This document shows positions 8,437 to 16,837 of a stretch of 64,000 nt of DNA, piece by piece. Positions within the stretch are counted from its first letter, which is position 1; each line of letters opens with the position of its first letter. The notes beneath the pieces were generated by a model. It did no database searches, had not been told where the DNA came from, and saw nothing but the letters and a program-made list of their open reading frames with translations. Made by a program: the position numbers and the translations under genes. Source of the stretch: SZUA-448 sp045627185 (GTDB taxonomy: Bacteria; Bacillota; Clostridia; Lachnospirales; Lachnospiraceae); assembly GCA_045627185.1 (NCBI GenBank), contig JAZQNE010000026.1, positions 31,252 through 95,251 of the forward strand, written 5' to 3'.

Positions 8437-9507
8437 TTATTCTTCCTCTCCCTTCAGCCTTTCAGCCTGGTCGTAGGCAATGATGTTATCAATAATCTCC
8501 TGAATATCGCCGTTCATTATGTCAAGCAGACGATATGAGGTAAAATGCACACGATGATCCGTGCAGCGTCCCTGCGGGAAGTTGTATGTACGGATTTTCT
8601 CGGACCGGTCGCCCGTTCCAACCTGGCTCTTGCGTTCTGCAGCCTCAGCGGCATGAGCCTTCTCAAGTTCAAGCTCATACAGCTTTGCACGCAGGACACG
8701 CATAGCCTGGGCACGGTTTTTAAGTTGCGATTTTTCATCCTGGCAGGAAATAACTATGCCTGTCGGAATGTGTGTCAGACGTACAGCCGAGTCAGTAGTA
8801 TTTACGCACTGTCCGCCGTTTCCCGATGAACGGAAAACATCAATTTTACAATCATTCGGGTCAACATAAACATCAACCTCTTCCGCTTCCGGCATAATGG
8901 CAACGGTTGCGGTTGATGTGTGGATTCTGCCGCCGGATTCGGTTACGGGCACACGCTGAACACGGTGAACACCGCTTTCATACTTAAGCTGTGAGTACGC
9001 GCCCTGCCCATCAATCATGAAAACAACTTCCTTCACACCACCGATTCCACTCTCATTATATGTTGTAAGTTCGGTTTTCCAATGGCGTGTTTCAGCATAT
9101 TTCATATACATGCGATAAAGCTCGCCCGCAAACAGTGCAGCCTCTTCACCGCCTGCGCCGGCACGGATTTCAACAACAACATTCTTGTTATCATTAGGAT
9201 CCTTGGGCAGAAGAAGCACCTTGAGACGGCCCTCCAGCTCAGCAACTTTTTCCTTGCACTCATTAAGTTCTTCCTTGGCAAGTTCGCGCATTTCTTCATC
9301 TGATTCTTCCTCAAGCATTTTGAGGCTTTCATCGATGCCGGCTTTTGCAGCCTTATATTCTTTATAAGCTTCAATTATTTCACTTAAGTCATTTTGTTCC
9401 TTCATAAGCTTTTTGAAGCGTGCCTGGTCACTTGTAACGCCGGGTTCAGCCAGTTCATTCTGGATTTCTTCAAAATGCTTCAGAAGGTCTTCTAATTTAT
9501 CAAACAT
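8437..9507 (-). CDS. prfA: Peptide chain release factor 1 (RF1)
   Basis: Reads UAA and UAG stop codons and triggers peptide release on the ribosome. 356 residues from the ATG at 9507, chosen because GGAG stands five bases before it and MFDKLEDLL is the family's usual start; an ATG 39 bp upstream lacks this support. The GGQ loop is present as SSGNGGQCVN, and the conserved RVPVTESGGRIHTSTATVA segment precedes it. It lies 54 bp after prmC, whose product methylates the glutamine of this GGQ motif, so enzyme and substrate are made from one transcript. Confidence 0.97.
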   Translation of the reverse strand: MFDKLEDLLKHFEEIQNELAEPGVTSDQARFKKLMKEQNDLSEIIEAYKEYKAAKAGIDESLKMLEEESDEEMRELAKEELNECKEKVAELEGRLKVLLLPKDPNDNKNVVVEIRAGAGGEEAALFAGELYRMYMKYAETRHWKTELTTYNESGIGGVKEVVFMIDGQGAYSQLKYESGVHRVQRVPVTESGGRIHTSTATVAIMPEAEEVDVYVDPNDCKIDVFRSSGNGGQCVNTTDSAVRLTHIPTGIVISCQDEKSQLKNRAQAMRVLRAKLYELELEKAHAAEAAERKSQVGTGDRSEKIRTYNFPQGRCTDHRVHFTSYRLLDIMNGDIQEIIDNIIAYDQAERLKGEEE

Positions 9508-9561
9508 ATTATCTCCATTCAAAACATAACCATAAAGGTCGGACATTGTTTTGTCGGCGCA

Positions 9562-10401
9562 TCAGTGTTTCCACACGGCAAACACCATACGGTCATTTCC
9601 CGAATAATCCTTCTTCACAACGATGTCGGAAAAGCCCGCATTTTTCAACAGTTTCGGAACACTTTCCCCCTGGTCGTTTCCAATCTCAAGACAGAGCCTT
9701 CCGTTTTCGGTCAGATGTTGTCCCGCTTCTTCCGCGATTCTTCTGTAAAAGCTCAGTCCGTCCGTATCACCGTCAAGTGCAAGATGTGGCTCAAAATCAC
9801 GTACATCGGGCATCAGTTCATCAATTTCCTTTGTTGCAATATAAGGCGGATTTGAAACAATAACATCAAACCGCTCATTTCCCACGGCTTCAAACAGGTC
9901 ACCCTGCAGGAAACGTATGTCCGCATGATTTTTAAGTGCATTTTCTTTTGCCACGGAAAGTGCACCGTCAGAAATATCACAGGCGGTAACAGCTGCAGGC
10001 TTTCCCAGTTTTGCGACGGTTACAGCTATACAGCCCGAACCGGTACAAAGATCAAGTACCGTTTTTCCCTCACATGATGTGAAAACCGCCTCAGCCAGAA
10101 GTTCCGTCTCCGGACGGGGAATCAGCACATTTCTGTTCACAATAAAATCAAGTCCGCAGAAGCAGCTTTCCCCCATAATATACTGAACCGGCAGATGCGT
10201 AAGCCGTTGTTCCAGTAACTCCAGATATCTCGCTTGCGTATCTGCCGGCATTTGATCGTTCCATATGAGCCTTATACGATGCCTGTCGATTGCGCCGGCA
10301 TGCTCCAGTAAGAGTCTTGCGTCACAATCCTCCAGACCGTATTGTGTAACGGCCATTCTTAGGGCTTCGCCCCACGTCAATGCTTTCATTTCTTCATTCA
10401 T
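9562..10401 (-). CDS. prmC: Release factor glutamine methyltransferase
   Basis: N5-methylates the GGQ glutamine of RF1 and RF2 using S-adenosylmethionine. 279 residues from ATG at 10401, chosen because AAGGA ends five bases upstream and the codon overlaps the end of the DUF1385 gene by eight bases (translational coupling); an ATG at 10389 is a second option. A helical N-terminal domain is followed by the Rossmann methyltransferase fold with VLDLCTGSGCIAV (motif I) and the catalytic NPPY motif in VSNPPYIATKE. It directly precedes prfA. Confidence 0.95.
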   Translation of the reverse strand: MNEEMKALTWGEALRMAVTQYGLEDCDARLLLEHAGAIDRHRIRLIWNDQMPADTQARYLELLEQRLTHLPVQYIMGESCFCGLDFIVNRNVLIPRPETELLAEAVFTSCEGKTVLDLCTGSGCIAVTVAKLGKPAAVTACDISDGALSVAKENALKNHADIRFLQGDLFEAVGNERFDVIVSNPPYIATKEIDELMPDVRDFEPHLALDGDTDGLSFYRRIAEEAGQHLTENGRLCLEIGNDQGESVPKLLKNAGFSDIVVKKDYSGNDRMVFAVWKH

Positions 10402-11929
10402 TCGAATCCTTAAAAACAAAAAACTTATCAAGTGCTTTCAGAACATCATCATCCTCTTCTTCATCAGTGTCCTGAAGCTCAGCTTTTATTTTTCTTGTTG
10501 CAAGAGGATCCTTAAATTCCTTAACAGGCTGTTCCTTCTTAACAAAGAGAACCTTATCAAGAGATTCAAGGTCTTTTGATTTACGGGCGTTGCTTTCTGC
10601 TTTTTCAGCTTTTGCTTCTACTTTTGCTTCAGCATTCTTTGCAGCTTCGGATTCAGCATTCTTTGCAGCTTCGGATTCATCTTCCAGGTCAACAAATTCC
10701 AGTTCTTCACCTGTTTCTTCAGTCAATTCGACTTCAGCAGTTTCTTCTGCAGTTTCAATAGTTTCTTCGATTTCTTCTGCTATTTCAGCAGCTTTCTCTT
10801 CAATTTCTTCAGCTGCGTCTTCAATTTCTTCAGTTGCTTCGATTTCTTCAACTTCCTCTGCCTGTTCAGCTTCCTCTGCCTGCTCAGCATCTTCAGCCTG
10901 CTCGACATCTTCTGCTTCATCAGCTTCATCTGCAGAAGGAACTTTTTCACTAATCATCTGCTGTTCAGCTTCTGCACGAACCTGCTCTACAAATGATTTC
11001 CAGTCAAAAACAGCCTCAACAGAAGCTATGGCAACTTCAATCATGGAATCATCCGGCTCACGGGTGGTAAGCTTCTGAAGAAGAAGTCCGGGTTTGCTGA
11101 TGGCATTGATAACTTTATTGTCACTGTTTCCCGCAAAACGGATGAATTCATAAGAAAGACCGGCAATAAACGGAATAAGAAGAACGCGTACAAGCGCCCT
11201 GAGCCATAAACTGTCAACTCTGATAAACATGAAAACAAAGACACTGAGTATAATAACAAAAAACAGGAAACTTGTTCCGCAACGTTTGTGCTCACGGCTC
11301 TGTTCGCGAACGTTCTCCACGGTAAGGTCAAGCCCATGCTCAACACAATTGATGGATTTGTGTTCTGCTCCGTGATACATAAACACACGCTTAATATCTT
11401 CCATACGTGAGATCAGAAGAATATAACCGATAAAAATGATAATACGAAGAAGACCTTCAAAAATTCCGGTAGCAAAGTCCCCGGCCTTTGTCCATTTTTG
11501 AATAAGGCCGGAAAGAAACGACGGAAGAAGAACAAAAATTGCAATTGCAAGAATAATTGAAAAAGCAACGGTACCGCCAATTAAAGCAGCTTCCTGTGCG
11601 TCCTTCTTCTCCGGATTTTTCTCTTCCTGCTTATCAGTCTTTTTATTGTTTTTCTTTACGGAATTCTTTTCTTCCTTCTTAGGCTCCTCTTCATCAAAGA
11701 AGCTTGCGGAGAAGGTAAGCGTTTTTATACCGATTACAAGTGAGTCCACAAATGCAAACACACCACGAATAACAGGAATCTTATTGATAGCTTTCCTGTC
11801 TTTTCCCCCATTCTGAACATCTACGATGATCTCTCCGTCCGGTTTTCTGACTGCAACAGCATAACGGTCAGCATTTTTCATCATAACACCTTCAATAACA
11901 GCCTGTCCGCCGATTTTTGATGATCTCAT
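10394..11929 (-). CDS. DUF1385 membrane protein (YqhQ family) with long acidic C-terminal extension
   Basis: 511 residues, against roughly 300 for usual YqhQ-type proteins. The conserved N-terminus SSKIGGQAVIEGVMMKN identifies the family. Residues about 105-270 hold several membrane segments and the histidine motif YHGAEHKSINCVEHG, likely metal-binding. A Lys/Glu/Asn-rich loop precedes the first membrane segments. From about residue 325 a Glu/Ala-rich low-complexity tail runs almost to the end, closing with KALDKFFVFK. Function is unknown; a regulatory or metalloenzyme role has been guessed for relatives. It sits between rpmE and prmC, the usual clostridial order. Confidence 0.88.
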   Translation of the reverse strand: MRSSKIGGQAVIEGVMMKNADRYAVAVRKPDGEIIVDVQNGGKDRKAINKIPVIRGVFAFVDSLVIGIKTLTFSASFFDEEEPKKEEKNSVKKNNKKTDKQEEKNPEKKDAQEAALIGGTVAFSIILAIAIFVLLPSFLSGLIQKWTKAGDFATGIFEGLLRIIIFIGYILLISRMEDIKRVFMYHGAEHKSINCVEHGLDLTVENVREQSREHKRCGTSFLFFVIILSVFVFMFIRVDSLWLRALVRVLLIPFIAGLSYEFIRFAGNSDNKVINAISKPGLLLQKLTTREPDDSMIEVAIASVEAVFDWKSFVEQVRAEAEQQMISEKVPSADEADEAEDVEQAEDAEQAEEAEQAEEVEEIEATEEIEDAAEEIEEKAAEIAEEIEETIETAEETAEVELTEETGEELEFVDLEDESEAAKNAESEAAKNAEAKVEAKAEKAESNARKSKDLESLDKVLFVKKEQPVKEFKDPLATRKIKAELQDTDEEEDDDVLKALDKFFVFKDSNE

Positions 11930-11969
11930 GTTTGTTACCTTCCTTCCCCAAATAAAAAGAACTTAACGC

Positions 11970-12004
11970 AAAAATAGGTTGAGAGTTTCCGCCCTCAACC
12001 TGTT
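11970..12004 (-). terminator. Rho-independent terminator after rpmE
   Basis: Perfect 8-bp stem AGGTTGAG (11976-11983) / CTCAACCT (11994-12001) with a 10-base loop and a T tract on the minus strand (ATTTTT). T residues also follow on the plus strand. It probably lets only part of transcription run on into the DUF1385 gene. Confidence 0.75.
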
Positions 12005-12024
12005 TTTATCTGTATAAATCGGAA

Positions 12025-12228
12025 CTATTTGTTCAAGCCATACTTACGGTTGAACTTATCAATAGCACCACGTGCAGCAACGCTCTTCTGCTGGCCTGTA
12101 TAGAATGAATGGCACTTTGAGCAGATTTCAACGTGAATCTCGTTCTTGGTTGAACCGGTCATGAACTCGTTTCCGCAGTTGCATGTAACCTTGCACTGAT
12201 AGTACTTAGGATGAATTCCTTCCTTCAT
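12025..12228 (-). CDS. rpmE: 50S ribosomal protein L31, zinc-binding type
   Basis: 67 residues from ATG at 12228, with GAGG eight bases upstream; a GTG nine bases further up overlaps that ribosome site and is rejected. Sequence MKEGIHPKYYQ and the C-terminal KFNRKYGL are typical of L31. Four cysteines (CNCG pair region and CSKC) make it the zinc-containing C+ form rather than the zinc-free paralogue made in zinc starvation. It heads the DUF1385-prmC-prfA unit. In related genomes rho lies next door; here 2.7 kb of other genes separate them. Confidence 0.96.
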   Translation of the reverse strand: MKEGIHPKYYQCKVTCNCGNEFMTGSTKNEIHVEICSKCHSFYTGQQKSVAARGAIDKFNRKYGLNK

Positions 12229-12297
12229 GTATTTCACCTCTCATATCCGCTGCCCTATTTGGCTTGTTAATTTTGGCAAGACCGCGACAGCTTGTTC

Positions 12298-12326
12298 AGT
12301 ATAGCACGTAGAGGGAAAATTTGCAA
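12298..12326 (-). promoter_or_regulatory. Promoter of rpmE
   Basis: TTGCAA (12321-12326), 17-bp spacer, TATACT (12298-12303). The leader of about 60 bases to the rpmE ATG could hold an autoregulatory site, but none is clear. Region 12327-12412 has only a weak AT-rich hairpin. Confidence 0.65.
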
Positions 12327-12412
12327 TAATAATTTTCATGAGAGAAAAATTATTTTTTCTTCTTTCTTTACAAAAAAACATATGGAAGCATCAGAACAAA
12401 GAAGCCAAAATA

Positions 12413-13315
12413 CTATTTTGACGGATAATCTTCGGGATAAACCCAAACACTGCACGGGCCCGAGGATGAACCTGTTAAGCCCCGGCTATACAAAGTAAAT
12501 TGCGCATCCTTTCGGATATCAATAATCTTATATTGTCCGTTTTCGTCTCTGGTATATGTAAACTTAATTACACAATCCGTACACAAATGACATGAGAACA
12601 CCTCTATTTTTGTACGGTCATCATCATCCATTCTCAGTGCAAGCGAACTGTCCGGATATTGATCATAAGCCTGTTTGTAAATACCGGCAACCGGATCAAT
12701 TAACGCCACATCATCAATCGTATCGCCTATCTTAATGTTCATAAAATCATTAAGTTCATGTGATTCCTTAACAAGAATAGGGTATCCGTAATAGTCCGTT
12801 GTATTCAAACGATACGAGAAAAACTTATACAGCCTGTAGCCGCCTTCTATTTTGAAAGTGCAATAGCCATTCTGCCCATTGGTTTTGACAAGCTGTGGCT
12901 TGGGTCCCTGACTCATATCGCTCTCCAGTGAGTATGTAGCCCCGGATAGCATTATTTCTCCGCTAAAAAAGGTAAGGCCAAATGGACGTCTTGTCAACAA
13001 GTCACTGACAGAATATTCATCAAGAGAATCCTCAACATCCGAAAAGCACGGCAGATTCACCTGTTTGCCCGTGTTAATCATCCACTTCAATTCCGAAAAA
13101 CTAATGTATGAACTGTCATCCATTTGATAATCCGATGTTTTGTTGCCATCTCCCTTGGGAAGCATTTCAGTAGGTGAAGGCTGTTCCGTGGCTGAAACAC
13201 CGGGCTGCGGACTGATATCCGGCCCGTAAGACGGTACATTGGTTGCTTTTGGTTTCGTACAGGAAACAAAAAGTAGGCTGCAAATAGTAGCCAGAAATAT
13301 AGCACGGAATTTCAT
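12413..13315 (-). CDS. Lipoprotein of unknown function, copy 1 of a duplicated two-gene unit
   Basis: 300 residues. Signal peptide ending in lipobox FVSC (Cys19 becomes lipidated), then a Ser/Pro/Thr linker to about residue 50. Its paralogue is at 18517-19497. The shared C-terminal domain has DFMNIKIGDTIDDVA, DPVAxIYK and YDQYPDSSL blocks and a cysteine cluster FSCHLCTDC followed by YTRDENGQYKIIDI. It starts seven bases after the secreted-protein gene; the ribosome site GAGG lies in that gene's last codons (GCG AGG TAA). No known family is recognised. The tight pairing in both copies suggests it anchors or partners the secreted protein at the cell surface (inference). Confidence 0.85.
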   Translation of the reverse strand: MKFRAIFLATICSLLFVSCTKPKATNVPSYGPDISPQPGVSATEQPSPTEMLPKGDGNKTSDYQMDDSSYISFSELKWMINTGKQVNLPCFSDVEDSLDEYSVSDLLTRRPFGLTFFSGEIMLSGATYSLESDMSQGPKPQLVKTNGQNGYCTFKIEGGYRLYKFFSYRLNTTDYYGYPILVKESHELNDFMNIKIGDTIDDVALIDPVAGIYKQAYDQYPDSSLALRMDDDDRTKIEVFSCHLCTDCVIKFTYTRDENGQYKIIDIRKDAQFTLYSRGLTGSSSGPCSVWVYPEDYPSK

Positions 13316-13322
13316 TAGTTAC

Positions 13323-15026
13323 TTACCTCGCTATTGAATAATATACAATTGAACTATTGTAGAATTGTGAGTAAGCAAGGTCACCTAATTCATATACGTT
13401 CCAACTTATTGCCTGCGGATTAGTATAGACATTCGAATTTGGTACTATTCTCGATGGATAGCTGCCGCGTTTATCTGCCCAAGAGCCATCTCCTAATTGA
13501 ATAAACCAATGATAATCCCAAATATCAACACCGGCGTCAAACCGTCCGTTTTCATTTGAATCGACATAACCAACTCTAAGAGCAGCTCGATAATACGAAA
13601 AATTTTCAATTCCTGAATTATATGAATCCAATTCGGTAAAAACAAACCTTTGATCATCCATAAATGTTTCAAAAACCGTTTTTACTTTTTCTAAAATATC
13701 TTCGGTATCTACAGCATCACTTAATATAGAATCCCAATTTCTCCAGTTATAACCAAAATTAATATAATACTTTAATGCATAACCCGCACAGTTAAATGTA
13801 TCATCAAAATCATCTACGTGATAATAATTCTGATTAGAAACAGTATGTACTATTGAGTAATTTGGCGAATTTGTTGCACAGTCACCCGCAACAGGAAAGC
13901 TTCGGGATAACGTAGTGTAGGATGGAAAATAATACCCTGCAGACGAATAGTAACCACATAGAATCGTAGTTGTAACTTGTTCTTTTGTATTTGAAATCGA
14001 ATATGAATAACTTTGTGGATAAAGCCAGCCAGATGTTGAATTCAGAACCCCAAATGATAAGCCATCGACGCTCTCATATTTCCAAAAATTATCTGCACCA
14101 ATTGTAGTCTCTAAATAAAACAACGTATTTCCTAAAGAATCCTTTTTTATTTGAACACCATCTATCGTTTTAACAGCAGTTCTATTCTGAGATTCTAAAT
14201 CATCACAATCTTCACGTTCACTTGTCTCCAGACAAAAATGATTATTTGTGTCGAGTATCATTTGTTCAGGCATATTCTCTGCTGCACAGCATTCATCCAT
14301 AGTATGGCTGAAAATTGAAATTTCAGCATTAATTTCAACTCTTTTGATGTCGGACGAATAATAAATAATATCAGTATCCGTCAGCTGCTGCTTGTATTCT
14401 TCGGTTTCCTTATTATTTTGAATTATAGTTTCAACATCTCTGCGAAGCTCAGCTTCATATTCCGCAAGAGTATAAGAAGCAAGCGGTCTGTGAGGATTTC
14501 CCGGCATAAACATTTCAGGCACAAAGCACGTGAAGATGCCATATTCTTCATTTATTTTATCATTAATCGCCTGATATTCAGCTATTGCTTCACTCGATAT
14601 ATAACAATTGTCAATGAATGCCACACGCTTATCAACATCTGCTTCGGTAAAAAGGCACTCATCTTCAGGGACTGCGGTCGTATCAAACAAATATACGGCA
14701 TTGGGATTTTGTGCACGCTTAGCCAAAATTGCTTCGCGCATTTTAGATTCAAACTCCTCAGGAGAAAAAAGCAAAACATATGAATCGCTGTCACGTGACA
14801 TGTCTTCCTGGGTAAAGCCCAGATGGAAACCGTATTCCGCATTCAAACGTTTAAGAATTCCGGAATATATTTCATAATCTTCTTCAGAAAGATAAAGCGG
14901 ATCATATTCCTTTATATTTTCATTTGCAGAAATAGCAATTGTCCCTGTTTCGGCTTTTCCGGCCATACATGGAGCAAGCAATATGAAAATAAGAAGCGCT
15001 AAAAAAAACATGTTTGTTCTTTTCAT
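13323..15026 (-). CDS. Large secreted protein with putative Cys-His catalytic pair, copy 1
   Basis: 567 residues from ATG at 15026, set by AAGGAGG seven to nine bases upstream; upstream ATG has no ribosome site. Signal peptide MKRTNMFFLALLIFILLAP. Residues about 35-185 hold two related helical blocks (each with Y..I...LN.EYG). The C-terminal part has FNCAGYALKYY (C413) and DYHWFIQLGDG (H506), an arrangement like papain-fold or NlpC-type cysteine hydrolases. A calcium-loop-like stretch DSNENGRFD (D489, N491, N493, D497) comes just before the histidine. Paralogue at 19500-21218 keeps all these. Precedes a lipoprotein gene by seven bases. Enzyme activity is inference; no exact family is recognised. 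Confidence 0.85.
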   Translation of the reverse strand: MKRTNMFFLALLIFILLAPCMAGKAETGTIAISANENIKEYDPLYLSEEDYEIYSGILKRLNAEYGFHLGFTQEDMSRDSDSYVLLFSPEEFESKMREAILAKRAQNPNAVYLFDTTAVPEDECLFTEADVDKRVAFIDNCYISSEAIAEYQAINDKINEEYGIFTCFVPEMFMPGNPHRPLASYTLAEYEAELRRDVETIIQNNKETEEYKQQLTDTDIIYYSSDIKRVEINAEISIFSHTMDECCAAENMPEQMILDTNNHFCLETSEREDCDDLESQNRTAVKTIDGVQIKKDSLGNTLFYLETTIGADNFWKYESVDGLSFGVLNSTSGWLYPQSYSYSISNTKEQVTTTILCGYYSSAGYYFPSYTTLSRSFPVAGDCATNSPNYSIVHTVSNQNYYHVDDFDDTFNCAGYALKYYINFGYNWRNWDSILSDAVDTEDILEKVKTVFETFMDDQRFVFTELDSYNSGIENFSYYRAALRVGYVDSNENGRFDAGVDIWDYHWFIQLGDGSWADKRGSYPSRIVPNSNVYTNPQAISWNVYELGDLAYSQFYNSSIVYYSIAR

Positions 15027-15099
15027 AATTTTTTCCTCCTTCAATTTTAGAATCAAGATTTCAATTTACCAACAAGTCATCGGCCAAATGACTGCACTA

Positions 15100-15129
15100 A
15101 TAGTAACACATTTTTTCTGCTTATGTCAA
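15100..15129 (-). promoter_or_regulatory. Promoter of the first secreted-protein/lipoprotein unit
   Basis: TTGACA (15124-15129), 18-bp spacer, TACTAT (15100-15105), with a 70-base leader to the ATG at 15026. Confidence 0.6.
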
Positions 15130-15217
15130 GACTGATTTAATAGTTTTTAAGTGGGCCTAAAATGAAATTGTAAATTTCGCTCCTTCAACAAGCATTTTTA
15201 TTGAAACCTTCCCCACC

Positions 15218-16813
15218 TCAGAACGGAGTCCCGGGCTGCGGCTGATTGCGAAGAATTCCATTTTTTCTGATATAGTCCACCAACTCGGCATTCGTTTTTG
15301 TCTGAGCAAAAAGTTGAATAATCCGCTCAACAGCATCCTCGGAGCGGACACTGTTCAAGGCTTTTCTTGTCAGGAAATTAGCTTCCATTTCAGGCTGTGA
15401 AAGAAGAAGATCATCACGCCTCGTACTTGACTTCGGAAGATCGATTGCAGGGAAAATACGTCTTTCGGAAAGGCTTCTGTCAAGCACAAGCTCCATATTA
15501 CCGGTACCCTTAAATTCCTCGAAAACAACATCATCCATACGGCTGCCGGTGTCGACTAGTGCCGTTGCAAGAACAGTCAGGCTGCCGCCTTCACGCATTT
15601 TACGGGCTGCGCCGAAAAACTTCTTAGGCATGTGAAGAGCAGCAGGGTCAAGACCGCCGGAAAGAGTACGGCCGCTACTGATACATGTCAGGTTGTATGC
15701 TCGGGCAAGACGTGTAATACTGTCAAGCAGAATAACAACATCCTTCTGGTGCTCAACAAGGCGTTTTGCACGCTCTATAACCATTTCTGAAACACGCTTG
15801 TGATTTTCCGGAAGTTCATCAAATGTTGAGTAAATAACCTCAACATTGTCACCCTGGATGGATTCCTTCATATCAGTAACTTCCTCGGGACGTTCGTCAA
15901 TCAGAAGGATGATGATGTGCATCTCAGGATGGTTTGTCTTGATAGCATTTGCAATCTGCTTGAGAAGTGTTGTTTTACCTGCCTTCGGCTGGGAAACAAT
16001 CATACCACGCTGGCCCTTGCCAATGGGCGAAATCAAGTCAACCATACGCATGGATACGCCGCAGCCCGGAGTTTCCAGATGAATCCTCTCATATGGGAAC
16101 ACCGGTGTCAGGTCTTCAAAACGCTTTCTGTGTATGGCCTCTCCAACGCTGAAGCCATTTACGGAATTGACATAAAGCAGGGCATTGAACTTCTCACCCT
16201 GGTTTTTATCTTTAACAAGGCCCTTAATAATATCACCGGTTTTCAGATTCATGCGACGGATCTGCATGGGTGAAACGTAAACGTCTTCAGGTCCGGGAAG
16301 GAAATTGTCACAACGAATGAATCCAAAGCCGTCCGGCATAATTTCAAGGATGCCTTCTTTAATGTTCTGTGTCTGATTCTGCACCGGCTTTGCTTCAGGA
16401 GCGGGCTGCTCCTGCTGTACATTCTGAACCGGTTTTACAGGTTCTTCCGCTTTTTCCGGCTCTGCAGGCTGCTTGATTTCGAGCTTCTTCTCTGCAACAT
16501 TCTTTGGTTCAGGCTTTTCAGATTTCTTACCCTTCACCTTCTTGCCTTCGGTTTTTTCAACTTTTTCAGTCTTCTTTGCCTCAGGTTTTTCTACCTTCTT
16601 CACAGTCTTCTTTGCCTCAGGTTTTTCCGCTTTCTTCTCAGGCTTCTTTGCCTCAGGTTTTTCTGCTTTCTTCACAGGCTTTGCAGGGGCTTCCGCCTTT
16701 GAAAGCGCATCAATAATTTCCTGCTTCTTCGCGCCGGACCTGATTTCCACACCACGTTCCTTTGCAAGTTCAAGAAGCTTTGCTACTGTTAATTTATCTA
16801 ATGAATCTGCCAT
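15218..16813 (-). CDS. rho: Transcription termination factor Rho with Lys/Pro/Glu-rich insertion
   Basis: RNA-dependent ATPase helicase that ends transcription. 531 residues against about 420-430 in E. coli. The N-terminal Rho_N helix (LDKLTVAKLLELAKERG) is followed by a low-complexity region, about residues 35-150, with repeats of KKAEKPEAK type, then the RNA-binding cold-shock domain (EGILEIMPDGFGFIR). The ATPase has Walker A SQPKAGKTTLLKQ, Walker B VVILLDSITRLARAYN and the GGLDPAALHMPKKFFGAARK loop. ATG is preceded by AAAGGA. It lies 24 bp after the 5'-nucleotidase gene, so one transcript is likely. Region 15131-15217 downstream holds no gene. Confidence 0.96.
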   Translation of the reverse strand: MADSLDKLTVAKLLELAKERGVEIRSGAKKQEIIDALSKAEAPAKPVKKAEKPEAKKPEKKAEKPEAKKTVKKVEKPEAKKTEKVEKTEGKKVKGKKSEKPEPKNVAEKKLEIKQPAEPEKAEEPVKPVQNVQQEQPAPEAKPVQNQTQNIKEGILEIMPDGFGFIRCDNFLPGPEDVYVSPMQIRRMNLKTGDIIKGLVKDKNQGEKFNALLYVNSVNGFSVGEAIHRKRFEDLTPVFPYERIHLETPGCGVSMRMVDLISPIGKGQRGMIVSQPKAGKTTLLKQIANAIKTNHPEMHIIILLIDERPEEVTDMKESIQGDNVEVIYSTFDELPENHKRVSEMVIERAKRLVEHQKDVVILLDSITRLARAYNLTCISSGRTLSGGLDPAALHMPKKFFGAARKMREGGSLTVLATALVDTGSRMDDVVFEEFKGTGNMELVLDRSLSERRIFPAIDLPKSSTRRDDLLLSQPEMEANFLTRKALNSVRSEDAVERIIQLFAQTKTNAELVDYIRKNGILRNQPQPGTPF

Positions 16814-16837
16814 AAATAATCCTTTCGGTATATGTTT

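Noticed and set aside
10590..11078. Long Ser/Ala-rich plus-strand reading frame
   Set aside because: It is the antisense of the Glu/Ala-rich tail of the DUF1385 gene; low-complexity codons keep the opposite strand open.
12340..12375. AT-rich hairpin after the first lipoprotein gene as terminator
   Set aside because: The stem has only A-T pairs and the minus-strand tail is not a T tract.
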